Assembly: GCF_004770045.1 (NCBI RefSeq) | Contig: NZ_RQFO01000011.1 | Location: 1 to 64,000, forward strand | Direction: 5' to 3' | Source of the DNA: Leptospira montravelensis | Lineage (GTDB): Bacteria > Spirochaetota > Leptospiria > Leptospirales > Leptospiraceae | Length of the DNA: 64,000 bases | Shown: piece by piece, positions 7,886 to 17,303 of the stretch | How positions within the stretch are numbered: position 1 is the first letter of the stretch | Layout: each line of letters begins with the position of its first letter | Translations under genes and position numbers: made by a program | The notes under the pieces: model-generated | What the model was told of the DNA's origin: nothing | Seen by the model: the letters and a program-made list of their open reading frames with translations, nothing else | Database searches by the model: none

Positions 7886-9904
7886 ATGTCCGCCGAAAAA
7901 AAAGATTACCTTCTCGTGGACGAGAATGGACAGGGAAAACCTGACAAACCGTGGATTTTTAGGACTTATGCAGGTCATACCAATGCAAAAGCCTCCAATG
8001 AGTTGTACAGAAAGAACCTTTCTAAAGGCCAAACAGGTCTTTCCATTGCATTTGATCTCCCTACCCAATGCGGCTATAGTTCCGACCATGAAGTATCACG
8101 CCCTGAAATCGGCAAAGTGGGTGTTCCCATCAACTCACTTGAAGACTTTCGCATTTTATTCGACCAAATTCCGATCGAAGAGATGAACACATCCATGACC
8201 ATCAATGGAACTTCCATGTGGTTACTTTCACTATATGTAGCTCTTGCAGAAGAACGAGGATTACCTCTAGAAAAATTAAACGGCACCACACAAAACGATC
8301 TTATCAAAGAATATTTAGCTCGTGGAACCTATATTTATCCGCCAAAAGAATCCATGAAAATCATTGTGGATATGTATGAGTATTGTTTACACAACATCCC
8401 CAAGTGGAACCCATCTAACATTTGTTCTTATCATTTACAAGAAGCTGGTGCCACTCCTGTTCAGGAACTTTCTTTTGCACTTGCCACAGCCATTGCCGTG
8501 TTGGATGCCATCAAAGAAAGAAATTGTTTTACCGCAGACGAATTTGAACAGTGTGTGGGTCGTATTTCCTTCTTTGTCAACGCAGGAATTCGTTTCGTGG
8601 AAGAGATGTGCAAAATGCGCGCCTTCACAGAAATGTGGGAAGAAATTACCAAAGAACGTTATGGTGTTAAAACTGCCAAATACCGAGTGTTTCGTTATGG
8701 AGTGCAAGTCAACTCACTTGGACTTACAGAAGAACAACCAGAAAACAATGCATGGAGGATCCTCATTGAATCTCTGGGTGTGACACTTTCAAGAAATGCA
8801 AGATGTCGTGCCCTCCAACTTCCGGCTTGGAACGAAGCTTTATCCTTACCAAGACCTTGGGACCAACAATGGTCACTTCGATTACAACAAGTTCTTGCTT
8901 ATGAAACAGACCTACTCGAATACCCAGATATCTTTGAAGGATCGAAAGTAATTGAATCCAAAGTGAAGGCTCTCAAAGAAGAAGCCAAACTTGAAATTCA
9001 AAAAATCGTCGATATGGGTGGGGCGCTAGTTGCCATTGAAAACGGATATATGAAGTCTCAGCTTGTTAAATCACAAACAGAAAGACTTTCTAAAATCAAT
9101 TCCAACGAACTAGTGATTGTTGGTAAAAACAAATGGACCGACGGAATCAAATCTCCGCTGATGACTGACTCCGATGGTGGTATTTTTAAAGTAGATCCAA
9201 AATCCGCAGAACAAACATTAAACGTACTAGCAGAAGCAAAAACTCGCAGAAATGCTGACCTTGCCAAAAAATCAATTGAAGACTTAAAACAAGCAGCAAA
9301 AGACGGAAAAAACCTAATGCCGTTCTCTATTGCTTGTGCCAAAGCACTGGTCACCACAGGGGAATGGGCAGACGCACTTCGTGAAGTATACGGGGAATAC
9401 AACCCACCTACTGGTGTGGATGGACAAAAACTCTTTTTATCGGATGATAAGGTTTCTACAGTTCGTGGGAAAGTAGAGGCATTCACTAAGGCCAATGGAC
9501 ATAGACCAAAAATTGTTGTAGGAAAACCAGGACTTGATGGTCATTCGAATGGTGCCGAGATGATTGCCGTTTCTGCAAAACATAGTGGTTTTGATGTAAT
9601 TTATTCAGGAATCCGACTCTCTCCTGAAGAAATCGTTCAGTCAGCTGTGGAAGAAAATGCTAATGTAATCGGGCTCTCTATCCTTTCCGGTTCACATAAA
9701 GAAATCGTAAAACAGCTGTTTGATGAATTAACTCATTACAAAGCAAAAATCCCTGTTGTGATAGGTGGAATCATTCCTGAATCCGATTTTGAAGAACTCA
9801 AAAAAATGGGAATTCGTGAAATCTTTACACCAAAGGACTATGATCTAATGTCGATTATGGAAAAAATCATCGACATCGTCTCTGTAGAACCCGCTCTCGT
9901 TTAA
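7886..9904 (+). CDS. meaA: B12-dependent acyl-CoA mutase (MeaA / ethylmalonyl-CoA mutase family)
   Basis: A 672-residue single-chain cobalamin mutase. The N-terminal TIM-barrel part (about 1-520) has the acyl-CoA mutase signature FDLPTQCGYSSDH, and the C-terminal B12-binding domain (about 535-665) has GLDGHSNG, the D-x-H-x-x-G motif that places His553 on cobalt. The length and the KPWIFRTYAGH start match MeaA/Ecm (ethylmalonyl-CoA to methylsuccinyl-CoA) rather than two-subunit methylmalonyl-CoA mutase; substrate assignment is inferred. The companion GTPase MeaB follows within 90 bp. No cobalamin riboswitch is apparent in the 100 bp upstream. Confidence 0.88.
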   Translation: MSAEKKDYLLVDENGQGKPDKPWIFRTYAGHTNAKASNELYRKNLSKGQTGLSIAFDLPTQCGYSSDHEVSRPEIGKVGVPINSLEDFRILFDQIPIEEMNTSMTINGTSMWLLSLYVALAEERGLPLEKLNGTTQNDLIKEYLARGTYIYPPKESMKIIVDMYEYCLHNIPKWNPSNICSYHLQEAGATPVQELSFALATAIAVLDAIKERNCFTADEFEQCVGRISFFVNAGIRFVEEMCKMRAFTEMWEEITKERYGVKTAKYRVFRYGVQVNSLGLTEEQPENNAWRILIESLGVTLSRNARCRALQLPAWNEALSLPRPWDQQWSLRLQQVLAYETDLLEYPDIFEGSKVIESKVKALKEEAKLEIQKIVDMGGALVAIENGYMKSQLVKSQTERLSKINSNELVIVGKNKWTDGIKSPLMTDSDGGIFKVDPKSAEQTLNVLAEAKTRRNADLAKKSIEDLKQAAKDGKNLMPFSIACAKALVTTGEWADALREVYGEYNPPTGVDGQKLFLSDDKVSTVRGKVEAFTKANGHRPKIVVGKPGLDGHSNGAEMIAVSAKHSGFDVIYSGIRLSPEEIVQSAVEENANVIGLSILSGSHKEIVKQLFDELTHYKAKIPVVIGGIIPESDFEELKKMGIREIFTPKDYDLMSIMEKIIDIVSVEPALV

Positions 9905-9993
9905 AAACGGAAAATCGGTTTTACGATTCTCTTCCATTGTGGGTTTTTTAAATCTGCAATGGAAGTTCCACTACCCAAATTTATCTTTTTTTA

Positions 9994-10995
9994 ATGGCAC
10001 CACTCTTGTTTGATACCAAAGAATCTTTATCCCAACTAGTTTCGGAGGCACTTCTCGGTGAAAAGTATCCGATCGCAAAACTCATTTCAAAAATAGAAAC
10101 GGAAAACAATTTAGAATTTCGCGAGTTCTTATTCCAAGAACTAATCCTTCAAAATCCAAATGCAAAAGAAGGTCTCACCATCGGTATCACAGGAACACCT
10201 GGTGCCGGTAAATCCTCGTTACTCGGTGAGTTATGCAAACTTTTTTTAGATTTTGCACCCGATAAAAAAATGGCAATCGTGGCGATTGATCCTTCTTCCA
10301 ATGTGAGTGGGGGTTCCATCCTCGGCGATAGAACGAGAGTCACACTTCCAAGAAGAGACAATCGTATTTATTTCAGATCCCAACCTTCTCAATTGGAATT
10401 GGGTGGACTCAATCCTTATACCTATCATGTCATCCGTTTCCTAAGAAGAGTTTTCGATTATGTATTTGTAGAAACTGTAGGGATAGGCCAAAACGAAATC
10501 TCAGTTTCTCTTATTTCCGATTTATCCTTTCTTGTCATGCAACCTCTCGGTGGAGACCAAGTTCAATTTATGAAATCGGGAATAATGGAAGTTCCTGAAG
10601 CCTTTATCATCAACAAATGTGATGAAGAATCTTTGGCTAATTCCAGTTATTATATGTTAGAATCCACTTTAGAATTCATCAAAGACATATTACCCGATCA
10701 ATCGCTACCCCCTATTTTCAAAACATCGGTTACCAAACGGAAAGGAATCGAAGAACTATTGTCATATATCTTACAGTATCAAAAACGGAAGGACAAAAAT
10801 ACAGAAACCCTCACCCAACTCACACAATGGATACGCAATGAATATGGAAGATGGGGAATTTCGATTTGGGAAAAATTAGAATCTTCCCAGTGGAACCAAG
10901 CTGTGAAACGAAATCCACTGGGTGGGATCCATAAACTGAAGTATGAAGAAGAGGAACGGAAATTCGTTTCGCTGATCCAAACAAAAATTAAATAA
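9994..10995 (+). CDS. meaB: Methylmalonyl-CoA-mutase-associated GTPase MeaB
   Basis: A 333-residue G3E-family GTPase (ArgK/MeaB). The P-loop GITGTPGAGKSS is at residues 64-75, followed by IDPSSNVSGGSILGDRTR (switch region) and the GTP-specificity motif INKCDEE. These proteins load and protect the B12 cofactor in acyl-CoA mutases. Its position directly after meaA fits a chaperone for that enzyme. The 3' end overlaps the convergent thioesterase gene by 8 bp. Confidence 0.92.
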   Translation: MAPLLFDTKESLSQLVSEALLGEKYPIAKLISKIETENNLEFREFLFQELILQNPNAKEGLTIGITGTPGAGKSSLLGELCKLFLDFAPDKKMAIVAIDPSSNVSGGSILGDRTRVTLPRRDNRIYFRSQPSQLELGGLNPYTYHVIRFLRRVFDYVFVETVGIGQNEISVSLISDLSFLVMQPLGGDQVQFMKSGIMEVPEAFIINKCDEESLANSSYYMLESTLEFIKDILPDQSLPPIFKTSVTKRKGIEELLSYILQYQKRKDKNTETLTQLTQWIRNEYGRWGISIWEKLESSQWNQAVKRNPLGGIHKLKYEEEERKFVSLIQTKIK

Positions 10996-11410
10996 GGACT
11001 TTCAAGAATACTTCTGGGATAGGACAGGGTTTTCTCTCTGCATAATCAAAGAAAACGATGGCAGTTTTGGCACGGGCGATTTCTTTTCCTCCATTTTTGT
11101 GAGTCATTACATACACCATTTCCAATGATTTTTTGGACACATTGTCCACATAAAGCTGCATCAAAATGTCATCTGGAAAAAATGCTTCTGATTTATAAAC
11201 AATTGCAACATCAGAAACCACTATCCCCTTCCCTTCTACATTGATTTCTGTCCAACCATGAGAATGGAAAAAACGGGCCCGACATTCGTGAGTTAATGTC
11301 AAAATGGCATCATGTGCTAAGTGCCCGGCAAAATTGATATCGGAAATCCTAACACTTAACTCTGTTACATAAATTTGTTTTTCAGGAATATCGATAGCGA
11401 TTCGGGCCAT
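10988..11410 (-). CDS. Acyl-CoA thioesterase, hotdog fold (YbgC/FadM type)
   Basis: A 140-residue 4-hydroxybenzoyl-CoA thioesterase-like protein. The first strand and helix (VRISDINFAGHLAHDAILTL) match the family's catalytic loop region, with Asp20 and the following Asn/His as candidate catalytic residues. It is the last gene of the minus-strand glycerolipid operon; its start codon abuts the end of glpD (shared base 11410). A role in releasing acyl groups from acyl-CoA or carrier protein in lipid remodelling is inferred from context. Confidence 0.85.
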   Translation of the reverse strand: MARIAIDIPEKQIYVTELSVRISDINFAGHLAHDAILTLTHECRARFFHSHGWTEINVEGKGIVVSDVAIVYKSEAFFPDDILMQLYVDNVSKKSLEMVYVMTHKNGGKEIARAKTAIVFFDYAERKPCPIPEVFLKVLI

Positions 11411-13077
11411 TAATCAACAAACCATTTGTATCTTTCGTCAACTAACTTCGTTTCTTCTTTCAATCGGTCGGTATTCCAACCAAGAATTTTTGCAATCTTC
11501 TTATCTAGCCTTGTCCTTTCTGTGGAATCAAGGAGTCCTACAGTACCTACCCCAGACCTTCTAAAATAAAAATCAGTTAGATGAAAAATATCTTCATGAG
11601 TGAGCATATATTCCACTTCTTCTTCATAATAAATTTCGCCGTTAGGGATCCGATAAAAATCTTTGCCTTCTACTGATAAAATCTTCCAGGTGACACTACC
11701 ATATCGCCTAGCCAAAGTTTCTAACTTTGCACCAGCTACTTTCGGAAATTTTAATTGTATTTCGTTTACAAGTTCTTTAAGGCTTTGGTATCTTCCCCCA
11801 AGTAAAGGAGTGAATTTTGTGGCACAAGGAGATTCTTGTCCTTTTGTGTACTGATCAATTGCATTTACTAAATTCTCGGCAACAGCACGACTTGTTGTGT
11901 ATTTCCCACCTAACGCTGAGAAAAAACCTGGGAATCCTTCCTTTTCATAATGAAAGATCTCTGATTTTCTAGAAGCTGAATATGTTCCTTCTGTACTTCC
12001 TGGATCTTCCACTAATGGACGAAGGCCACCATAATAATAATCCACATCTTTTAGTGTCAGTTTCGCGAACCCAAAACTATAGTTTACTTCATCGAGTAGA
12101 TCCACAAGTTCCGATTGTTTGACTTTAAACGCATCTGGATCATCGCCGTAAGCAGTGTCAGTGGTTCCGACAATCGTTTTTCCTCGCCAAGGGATTACAA
12201 ACAGATGGGATCCATCTCTTTTGGATAACACGGCACATTCATTCCCGCAAATATTGCGAACTACCGCATGGATTCCTTTGGAACGAACGAGTTTTTTCTC
12301 TGCTGTGACTCCGGTCATGGATTCGATCACATCCGCCCAAGGCCCAGCCGAATTGACAACTACCTTAGTAGAAACCAATACCTTCTTCCCAGTCAGAGAA
12401 TCGGTAAGACCGACCGTATAACCACCGCTATTTTGTTTTTTTAAAGTAGTAACCGCAAGGTAATTAAAGGCATGTGCACCCTTTTCTTTTGCTGATAAGA
12501 TAAATTCCGTTGTGTGTTTTTCTGGATTGAGATTGGCGTAATCATAATATTGAAAACTACCTTTGAGAGACTTTCTATCTAATCCCAACACTTTATAAAT
12601 GGTTTCTCCTAATGAATTCCATCTATATCTAGGAAGTTGAACATCAGCATCTATTTCCCGGTTACGATCAAAAGAAAGCGCATTGTACAACTCCATTCCA
12701 AAAAACAAAAGAATTCTTTGAAATAAAGAACGAATGGGAATGATAAATCCCATTGGTCTTACTGAATGAGGAGAAATTTTTGCAAGATACCTTCTTTCTG
12801 AAAGTGATTCACGTACAAGTCCAAACTCAAAGTTTTTTAAATATCTTAACCCACCATGAATGAGTTTAGAAGTAGCTTGGCTTGTACCGGAAGCATAATC
12901 ATTTTTTTCGACTAGTAAACAATTGTAACCGCGAAGTGTGGCATCCCATAGAACATTTGCACCAGTAATCCCACCACCAATAATAATGATGTCGTATTCA
13001 GATTTTAAGTGACCGAGTCTTGAACTTTCTTTTTTTGTAATTTGTTTCATAGAATTAACATTTGATTGGAAGGGCAT
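11410..13077 (-). CDS. glpD: Glycerol-3-phosphate dehydrogenase (FAD-dependent)
   Basis: A 555-residue aerobic GlpD-type flavoprotein, oxidising sn-glycerol 3-phosphate to DHAP at the membrane and passing electrons to quinone. The FAD-binding dinucleotide motif DIIIIGGGITGANVL is near residue 30. The substrate-site stretch TSKLIHGGLRYL follows at about 67, and a C-terminal helical domain is present. The start at 13077 overlaps the lipid kinase gene by 23 bp; the ATG at 13050 is an alternative and neither has a strong ribosome site. The cluster suggests it makes or consumes DHAP for ether-lipid synthesis. Confidence 0.93.
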   Translation of the reverse strand: MPFQSNVNSMKQITKKESSRLGHLKSEYDIIIIGGGITGANVLWDATLRGYNCLLVEKNDYASGTSQATSKLIHGGLRYLKNFEFGLVRESLSERRYLAKISPHSVRPMGFIIPIRSLFQRILLFFGMELYNALSFDRNREIDADVQLPRYRWNSLGETIYKVLGLDRKSLKGSFQYYDYANLNPEKHTTEFILSAKEKGAHAFNYLAVTTLKKQNSGGYTVGLTDSLTGKKVLVSTKVVVNSAGPWADVIESMTGVTAEKKLVRSKGIHAVVRNICGNECAVLSKRDGSHLFVIPWRGKTIVGTTDTAYGDDPDAFKVKQSELVDLLDEVNYSFGFAKLTLKDVDYYYGGLRPLVEDPGSTEGTYSASRKSEIFHYEKEGFPGFFSALGGKYTTSRAVAENLVNAIDQYTKGQESPCATKFTPLLGGRYQSLKELVNEIQLKFPKVAGAKLETLARRYGSVTWKILSVEGKDFYRIPNGEIYYEEEVEYMLTHEDIFHLTDFYFRRSGVGTVGLLDSTERTRLDKKIAKILGWNTDRLKEETKLVDERYKWFVD

Positions 13078-13981
13078 TCGGTATCACTTTGAAATGAGCA
13101 GGAAGTTGTCCCATATTCTCACCATCTACATCAATAAATACATCTTCGTCTGACTCTGCAGTTAGTTCGGTGATCTGTTTGGAAATGACTTTGGAATCTT
13201 CTGATAACTTCCCTCGGTACAAATAACCAAATTTTCGAAGGGTTTCCATTACCGTCACATCTTGAATGGCGAGTAAATCCATTTTGCCATCATCGAGTTT
13301 TGCTTTTGGAGCAAACCACATTCCACCACCCGCATACTCTCCATTAGCGCAGACAATTAACCTACATTTGTTGGTAATTTTTTCAAATTTGGAAAGTGTA
13401 AGTGTAATTTTTTTGTTGGTATAAGTGAATAAACCAAGAATTGTATATAATAAAAATACACCCTTACCTCCAATGATATGAGCCAATTTTGACCTATTAA
13501 CTTTATAAACAACTTCACCACCCATCCCAAAATCTGCCAGATTCAAACATAGATAATTACCTTTTGTTTTATCTGCTTTCGTATAGGTAACAGCTATCAA
13601 ATCAATCAATCCTTCTTTTCCATTTAGAATTTGTTCTAAGGCTTTGATTGGATTTTTTGGGACTTTGACTGTTTTTATAAAATCGTTTCCTCGCCCAGCA
13701 GGGATTGGGCTAAAAATTACATTTTTGTTTATTAATTTTCCATTTTCAAAAAGACCATTTATCACGTTTGAGAAGGTTCCATCTCCACCGATTCCTACAA
13801 TCCAATGAAACCCTTGTTTGACGGCTTCTTTTGCGATATCACGTGCAGCGCGTTCCTTAGTTGTGGCTTCAAACTCATAAGGAATCCCTTTTTTGATTAA
13901 TTCTGGTTCTACTTTTTTCCAAACTTTTGCAGAGAGACCTCCGCCAGATACTGGATTGATAATCACTTTCATCTTTCTCAT
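13055..13981 (-). CDS. Diacylglycerol kinase-family lipid kinase (YegS/DagK)
   Basis: A protein of about 308 residues with the lipid-kinase catalytic domain. It shows the nucleotide motif IINPVSGGG at the N-terminus, GIGGDGTFSNVING at about 62-75 (the invariant GGDGT), and PAGRGNDF (about 98-105). These enzymes phosphorylate diacylglycerol or related lipids with ATP. The ATG at 13981 overlaps the TGA of the TetR gene by one base (TGATG) and has GGAGAG five bases upstream, showing translational coupling. Confidence 0.9.
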   Translation of the reverse strand: MRKMKVIINPVSGGGLSAKVWKKVEPELIKKGIPYEFEATTKERAARDIAKEAVKQGFHWIVGIGGDGTFSNVINGLFENGKLINKNVIFSPIPAGRGNDFIKTVKVPKNPIKALEQILNGKEGLIDLIAVTYTKADKTKGNYLCLNLADFGMGGEVVYKVNRSKLAHIIGGKGVFLLYTILGLFTYTNKKITLTLSKFEKITNKCRLIVCANGEYAGGGMWFAPKAKLDDGKMDLLAIQDVTVMETLRKFGYLYRGKLSEDSKVISKQITELTAESDEDVFIDVDGENMGQLPAHFKVIPNALPIKC

Positions 13982-14622
13982 CAAGTCTCTCCTTTGTTTC
14001 CACCAGAAAATAATCCATAGAATAATACATGTTCGATCGTTTCTAAATAGGCTTTTTCACTTTTGATTTCGTTTTGGAAATGCCCATCTAAAATCACTTC
14101 CACAGCTCCACGGATCATCCCCCAAGCAACGGCAACATTAGGATAAGTCCCACGCGAATTGATTAAGTTTTCTTGTTTTGCCTGTTTATAGATTTTTTCT
14201 AAAAGTGTTAAACGATTGGTTCTTTCTTCTGTCAGAAGTTGGCTTATATCTTCTGATACGTTGTTAATATTCAAATTAACGCCGCATTGTCTAGCAACAA
14301 GATACATATGACGATCACCTAAACAATGATCTATATAAGCCCTAATTGCTTTTCTTGACATCTCAATCGCCGTCTGTGCCTCAAAAGCCTTTTCTAAACG
14401 TTTACGCAAACGAACATAATCTTCATATTGAATGCGCGCCATCAAATCATCTTTACTTTTAAAATGGAGATAGATGGTTCCCCGGCCTATCTCCAATTGT
14501 TTAGCTATGTCATCCATCTTTACTAAAGAAGGATGTTTAGTTCTAAAGAGTTCAATAGCACAGTTGAGAATATCTGTTTCTCTCTGTGCAAATTCTCGTT
14601 TTTTCCTTTCAGAAACACCCAT
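13981..14622 (-). CDS. TetR/AcrR-family transcriptional regulator
   Basis: A 213-residue repressor-type protein. The N-terminal helix-turn-helix is at about residues 12-60 (ILNCAIELFRTKHPSLVKMDDIAKQLEIGRGTIYLHFKSKDDL, of which GRGTIYLHFKSK is the hallmark recognition-helix region). The C-terminal ligand domain is helical and less conserved. It sits inside the glycerolipid operon between the AGPS-like flavoprotein and the lipid kinase, with 1-bp overlaps on both sides. Control of this operon by a lipid or acyl-CoA ligand is inferred. Confidence 0.93.
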   Translation of the reverse strand: MGVSERKKREFAQRETDILNCAIELFRTKHPSLVKMDDIAKQLEIGRGTIYLHFKSKDDLMARIQYEDYVRLRKRLEKAFEAQTAIEMSRKAIRAYIDHCLGDRHMYLVARQCGVNLNINNVSEDISQLLTEERTNRLTLLEKIYKQAKQENLINSRGTYPNVAVAWGMIRGAVEVILDGHFQNEIKSEKAYLETIEHVLFYGLFSGGNKGET

Positions 14623-16238
14623 TATTTAAGTCCTAACAATCCGCCTGGATTCATGATTCCCTTTGGATCAAAAGTCTTTTTTAGAGATGATAAAATGCGA
14701 AGTCCTTCTTTACCGACTTCCCCTTCCATCCAAGGTGATAACATCCTTCCTATTCCATGATGGTGTGATAACGATCCGCCATTTTTATGGATGCTATCTA
14801 TAATTCCTTTATGAAATTTTACAAAGTTTGTTTCTTCATTTTTTTTATCTATGGGACTTAAAAAAATAAAATACAAATTGGCTCCATTTTCATAAGCGTG
14901 AGAAATATGTACCATACAAGATGTATTCTCATGGCTTTTAATATATGCCCTAGTTTTTTCCCATAACCCATGCAGATTTGACCAACTAACAGCTGTCTCC
15001 AAGGTATCAATACGAATCCCTTCATCCATTAGATAATCTCTTAAATAAGCACTAGAGTATCTTTGGTGTAACCATTTGTTTACCGGAGATTCTCCAGTCG
15101 AAAATCCACCATTCCGTTTTGCAATTTTTTTGATCTTTTTTAAAACTTCTTTTGCATAAGTTGGATCACCATCAATGATGATATGCATAAGAGATCTTTC
15201 CATTGGTTTGTAACCAATGAACCTAAGAAAATAATCTTCCTTTCCTCCATGAAGTCCACTCATATGGAAAGAGATATCAGTTTCTTCTGGGTCTTGGATT
15301 CGGAAGAAATGTGGTTTGCCAAAGCCTGCCTGCATCACATCTCTCATCGTTTCTACAGCTTTTTCAAAGTTTTTAAAGATGAAAGAACCTTTGGCGGAGT
15401 TTTCCGGATGAAATTTACGAATTTTTAACGTTGCTTTGGTGATGACTCCAAAACTTCCTTCTGTACCTAAAAACAAACGGAATAAATCTGGTCCAATGGA
15501 TGCAGCTGGGTAGGCTTTGGATTCAAATTTCCCAGTAGGAGTAATCGCTGTTAGACTAAGAAGTATATCTTCAATTTTCCCATAACCAGTGGAAGCTTGC
15601 CCTGCCCCCTTAGCAGCGATCCAACCACCAACTGTTGAGAATTCAAACGATTGAGGAAAGTGACCGCAAGTGTATCCCCGTTCGTTCAAATGTTTTTCTA
15701 AGACAGGACCGTAAACTCCCGCCTCAACAGTGACTGTGGAATCAATGGCATTAAATTCGATGATTCGATTTAGACGAGATAAATCTAAAGATATCCCACC
15801 TTTAGGAGCTTGTAATGCCTTTGTGACTGTAGACCCTGCCCCATAAGGAATCACTGGAATCTTATTTGTATTGGCAAGTGAGATAATTTCTACAACCTCT
15901 TGTTCTGACTTTGGTGACACAACTACGTCCACCACGTCAGTGACTTCACCAAACCTTGCTTTATAAATTTCTGTATAAAATTTTCCAATGGAATGGCGTG
16001 CGCGCGAACCATCGTCTAACGAAACATAATCTTTTCCGACAATTTGTTTTAACTTTGTGATAATAGCTTGAGAGAGTTTAGACTTTTTTAATGGATTTAG
16101 AGGGAGTTCTCCTTTGGGAAAGGAATTTTTGAACTCTTTGTCCACGGGAAATTGCGTTTCTAAGAATTTTAAAGTATGAGCCGGTAATTTTTCTTCTACT
16201 TCGGGAGAACCCCATTTATAAATCGTACGAGTTTGCAT
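14622..16238 (-). CDS. FAD-binding oxidase, alkyldihydroxyacetonephosphate synthase-like
   Basis: A flavoprotein of about 538 residues of the VAO/PCMH fold. The FAD region includes PVIPYGAGSTVTKA and EFSTVGGWIAAKGAGQ. Near the C-terminus is LSHHHGIGR, the triple-His motif of alkylglycerone-phosphate synthase (AGPS), which swaps an acyl for a fatty alcohol to make the ether bond of ether lipids. The N-terminal IYKWGSPE also fits that family. The first gene of the operon. The ATG at 16238 is used; a TTG at 16250 lies closer to an AAGGA site and is possible. Confidence 0.82.
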   Translation of the reverse strand: MQTRTIYKWGSPEVEEKLPAHTLKFLETQFPVDKEFKNSFPKGELPLNPLKKSKLSQAIITKLKQIVGKDYVSLDDGSRARHSIGKFYTEIYKARFGEVTDVVDVVVSPKSEQEVVEIISLANTNKIPVIPYGAGSTVTKALQAPKGGISLDLSRLNRIIEFNAIDSTVTVEAGVYGPVLEKHLNERGYTCGHFPQSFEFSTVGGWIAAKGAGQASTGYGKIEDILLSLTAITPTGKFESKAYPAASIGPDLFRLFLGTEGSFGVITKATLKIRKFHPENSAKGSFIFKNFEKAVETMRDVMQAGFGKPHFFRIQDPEETDISFHMSGLHGGKEDYFLRFIGYKPMERSLMHIIIDGDPTYAKEVLKKIKKIAKRNGGFSTGESPVNKWLHQRYSSAYLRDYLMDEGIRIDTLETAVSWSNLHGLWEKTRAYIKSHENTSCMVHISHAYENGANLYFIFLSPIDKKNEETNFVKFHKGIIDSIHKNGGSLSHHHGIGRMLSPWMEGEVGKEGLRILSSLKKTFDPKGIMNPGGLLGLK

Positions 16239-16326
16239 ATTGGTAACCAAAAGTCCTTATTTGTTCCAGAATTTGAACCAAGTTCAATATTTGACAATTA
16301 AAATAACCAAACCATCCAAAAAATCT

Positions 16327-16779
16327 TCAACCTCTGAGTTCTTTGATGTATTCAGCGCGCACTTGGTCTACAAAGGGATTGGTAAAGGAAGTTCCGAATA
16401 ATGCAGATAAGGTTTCTGCAATGACATCATCCAAATCAAACCCTGTTAAAATCCATTCCAATAACTCGAATGTAATGTCTAGGGCAGGAGTAGGATATTG
16501 TTCGGACTTACCTTTAGCAATTGTTAATAATAAGTCTGTTATCTGAGAAAATTTTTTCTCTTCGATTAATTTACGAATCTCAGTAGGATATGAGACCATT
16601 AACTTTTGTTTAATGGCATTTGGTGTAAAAACAACCTGGTCTTCGCTCAGATCCAATGCTTTTAGCAAATGTTCTTTTAGATTTTTTTCTGAATGATGGT
16701 TTTCTTGCCAAACGAGAAGAATCTTCTCTCCGACGAGAGAATCTTCGAAAGGTAAAAAAGGATAAGGTTTTTTATCCAT
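16327..16779 (-). CDS. Hypothetical protein
   Basis: A 150-residue acidic/basic helical protein without a signal peptide or membrane span. I do not recognise a family. It lies 40 bp downstream of the HU gene and is likely co-transcribed. Just upstream of its ATG, a 6-bp inverted repeat (arms 16786-16791 and 16802-16807) folds over an AGGAGG, and the AGGAGG is about 19 bases from the ATG. The ribosome site may therefore be masked or the start may be controlled; this is only a structural observation. Confidence 0.7.
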   Translation of the reverse strand: MDKKPYPFLPFEDSLVGEKILLVWQENHHSEKNLKEHLLKALDLSEDQVVFTPNAIKQKLMVSYPTEIRKLIEEKKFSQITDLLLTIAKGKSEQYPTPALDITFELLEWILTGFDLDDVIAETLSALFGTSFTNPFVDQVRAEYIKELRG

Positions 16780-16820
16780 AAGATGCCCAGGCGGTCATCC
16801 TCCTGGGTTCACAAACTAAA

Positions 16821-17126
16821 TTATTTCTTTGGAGGCACAACTGCGTCTTTGCAAGTTTTTGATAGTGTGAATTTAACAACAGTCTTAGCAGGAATTACAA
16901 TCGCTTCCCCAGTAGCAGGGTTTCTTCCTTTGCGTTTTGGACGATTGCGTTTAACAAGTTTTCCTAAACCAGGAATCACAAATGCTCCGTTTTTCTTAGT
17001 TTCTTTATAGGCGAGTTCAACAAAGGAGTCTAGGAACGCAGCTACGTTCTTTTTGGTCATACCAGTTATTTCAGCTAGTTCACTGAGCATTTCGGACTTC
17101 TTCATTGGGGTAGGAGTTGTTGCCAT
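16821..17126 (-). CDS. HU/IHF-family DNA-binding protein
   Basis: A 101-residue histone-like protein. The core matches HU: the helical dimer region (MKKSEMLSELAEITGMTKKNVAAF), then FVIPGLGKL and the DNA-bending arm GRNPATGEAIVIPAKTVVKF. Both N- and C-terminal tails are slightly longer than in E. coli HU, and the C-terminus is Lys/Pro rich. It compacts or bends DNA and may assist replication or transcription. A good AGAGGAAAA site lies upstream. Confidence 0.94.
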   Translation of the reverse strand: MATTPTPMKKSEMLSELAEITGMTKKNVAAFLDSFVELAYKETKKNGAFVIPGLGKLVKRNRPKRKGRNPATGEAIVIPAKTVVKFTLSKTCKDAVVPPKK

Positions 17127-17166
17127 ACTTTGATTTTCCTCTAAACCATTTAACGGTTACACATTA

Positions 17167-17193
17167 TTTATAAAACTACATGATTTGGTACAA
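17167..17193 (-). promoter_or_regulatory. Possible promoter of the HU gene
   Basis: On the minus strand TTGTAC (17193-17188) and TATAAA (17172-17167) are 15 bp apart, about 40 bp upstream of the HU start. The spacing is short for a sigma-70 promoter, so this is only a candidate. The rest of the 17127-17303 gap is AT-rich with no other visible element apart from the upstream part of the divergent gene. Confidence 0.35.
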
Positions 17194-17303
17194 GACTAAA
17201 TTGATTTTGGATACAATTTTTCTCCAAATTTCCTAAGAAATTCGAAGTTTTTTTAAAAAAACCTTTATTTCCCTAAGGAAAATGGGAATTTCTTCCAAAA
17301 CTC

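Noticed and set aside
9058..9495. 145-residue minus-strand frame inside meaA
   Set aside because: meaA is fully conserved here; the frame is Ser/Leu/Phe-rich as expected from the reverse of a coding strand.
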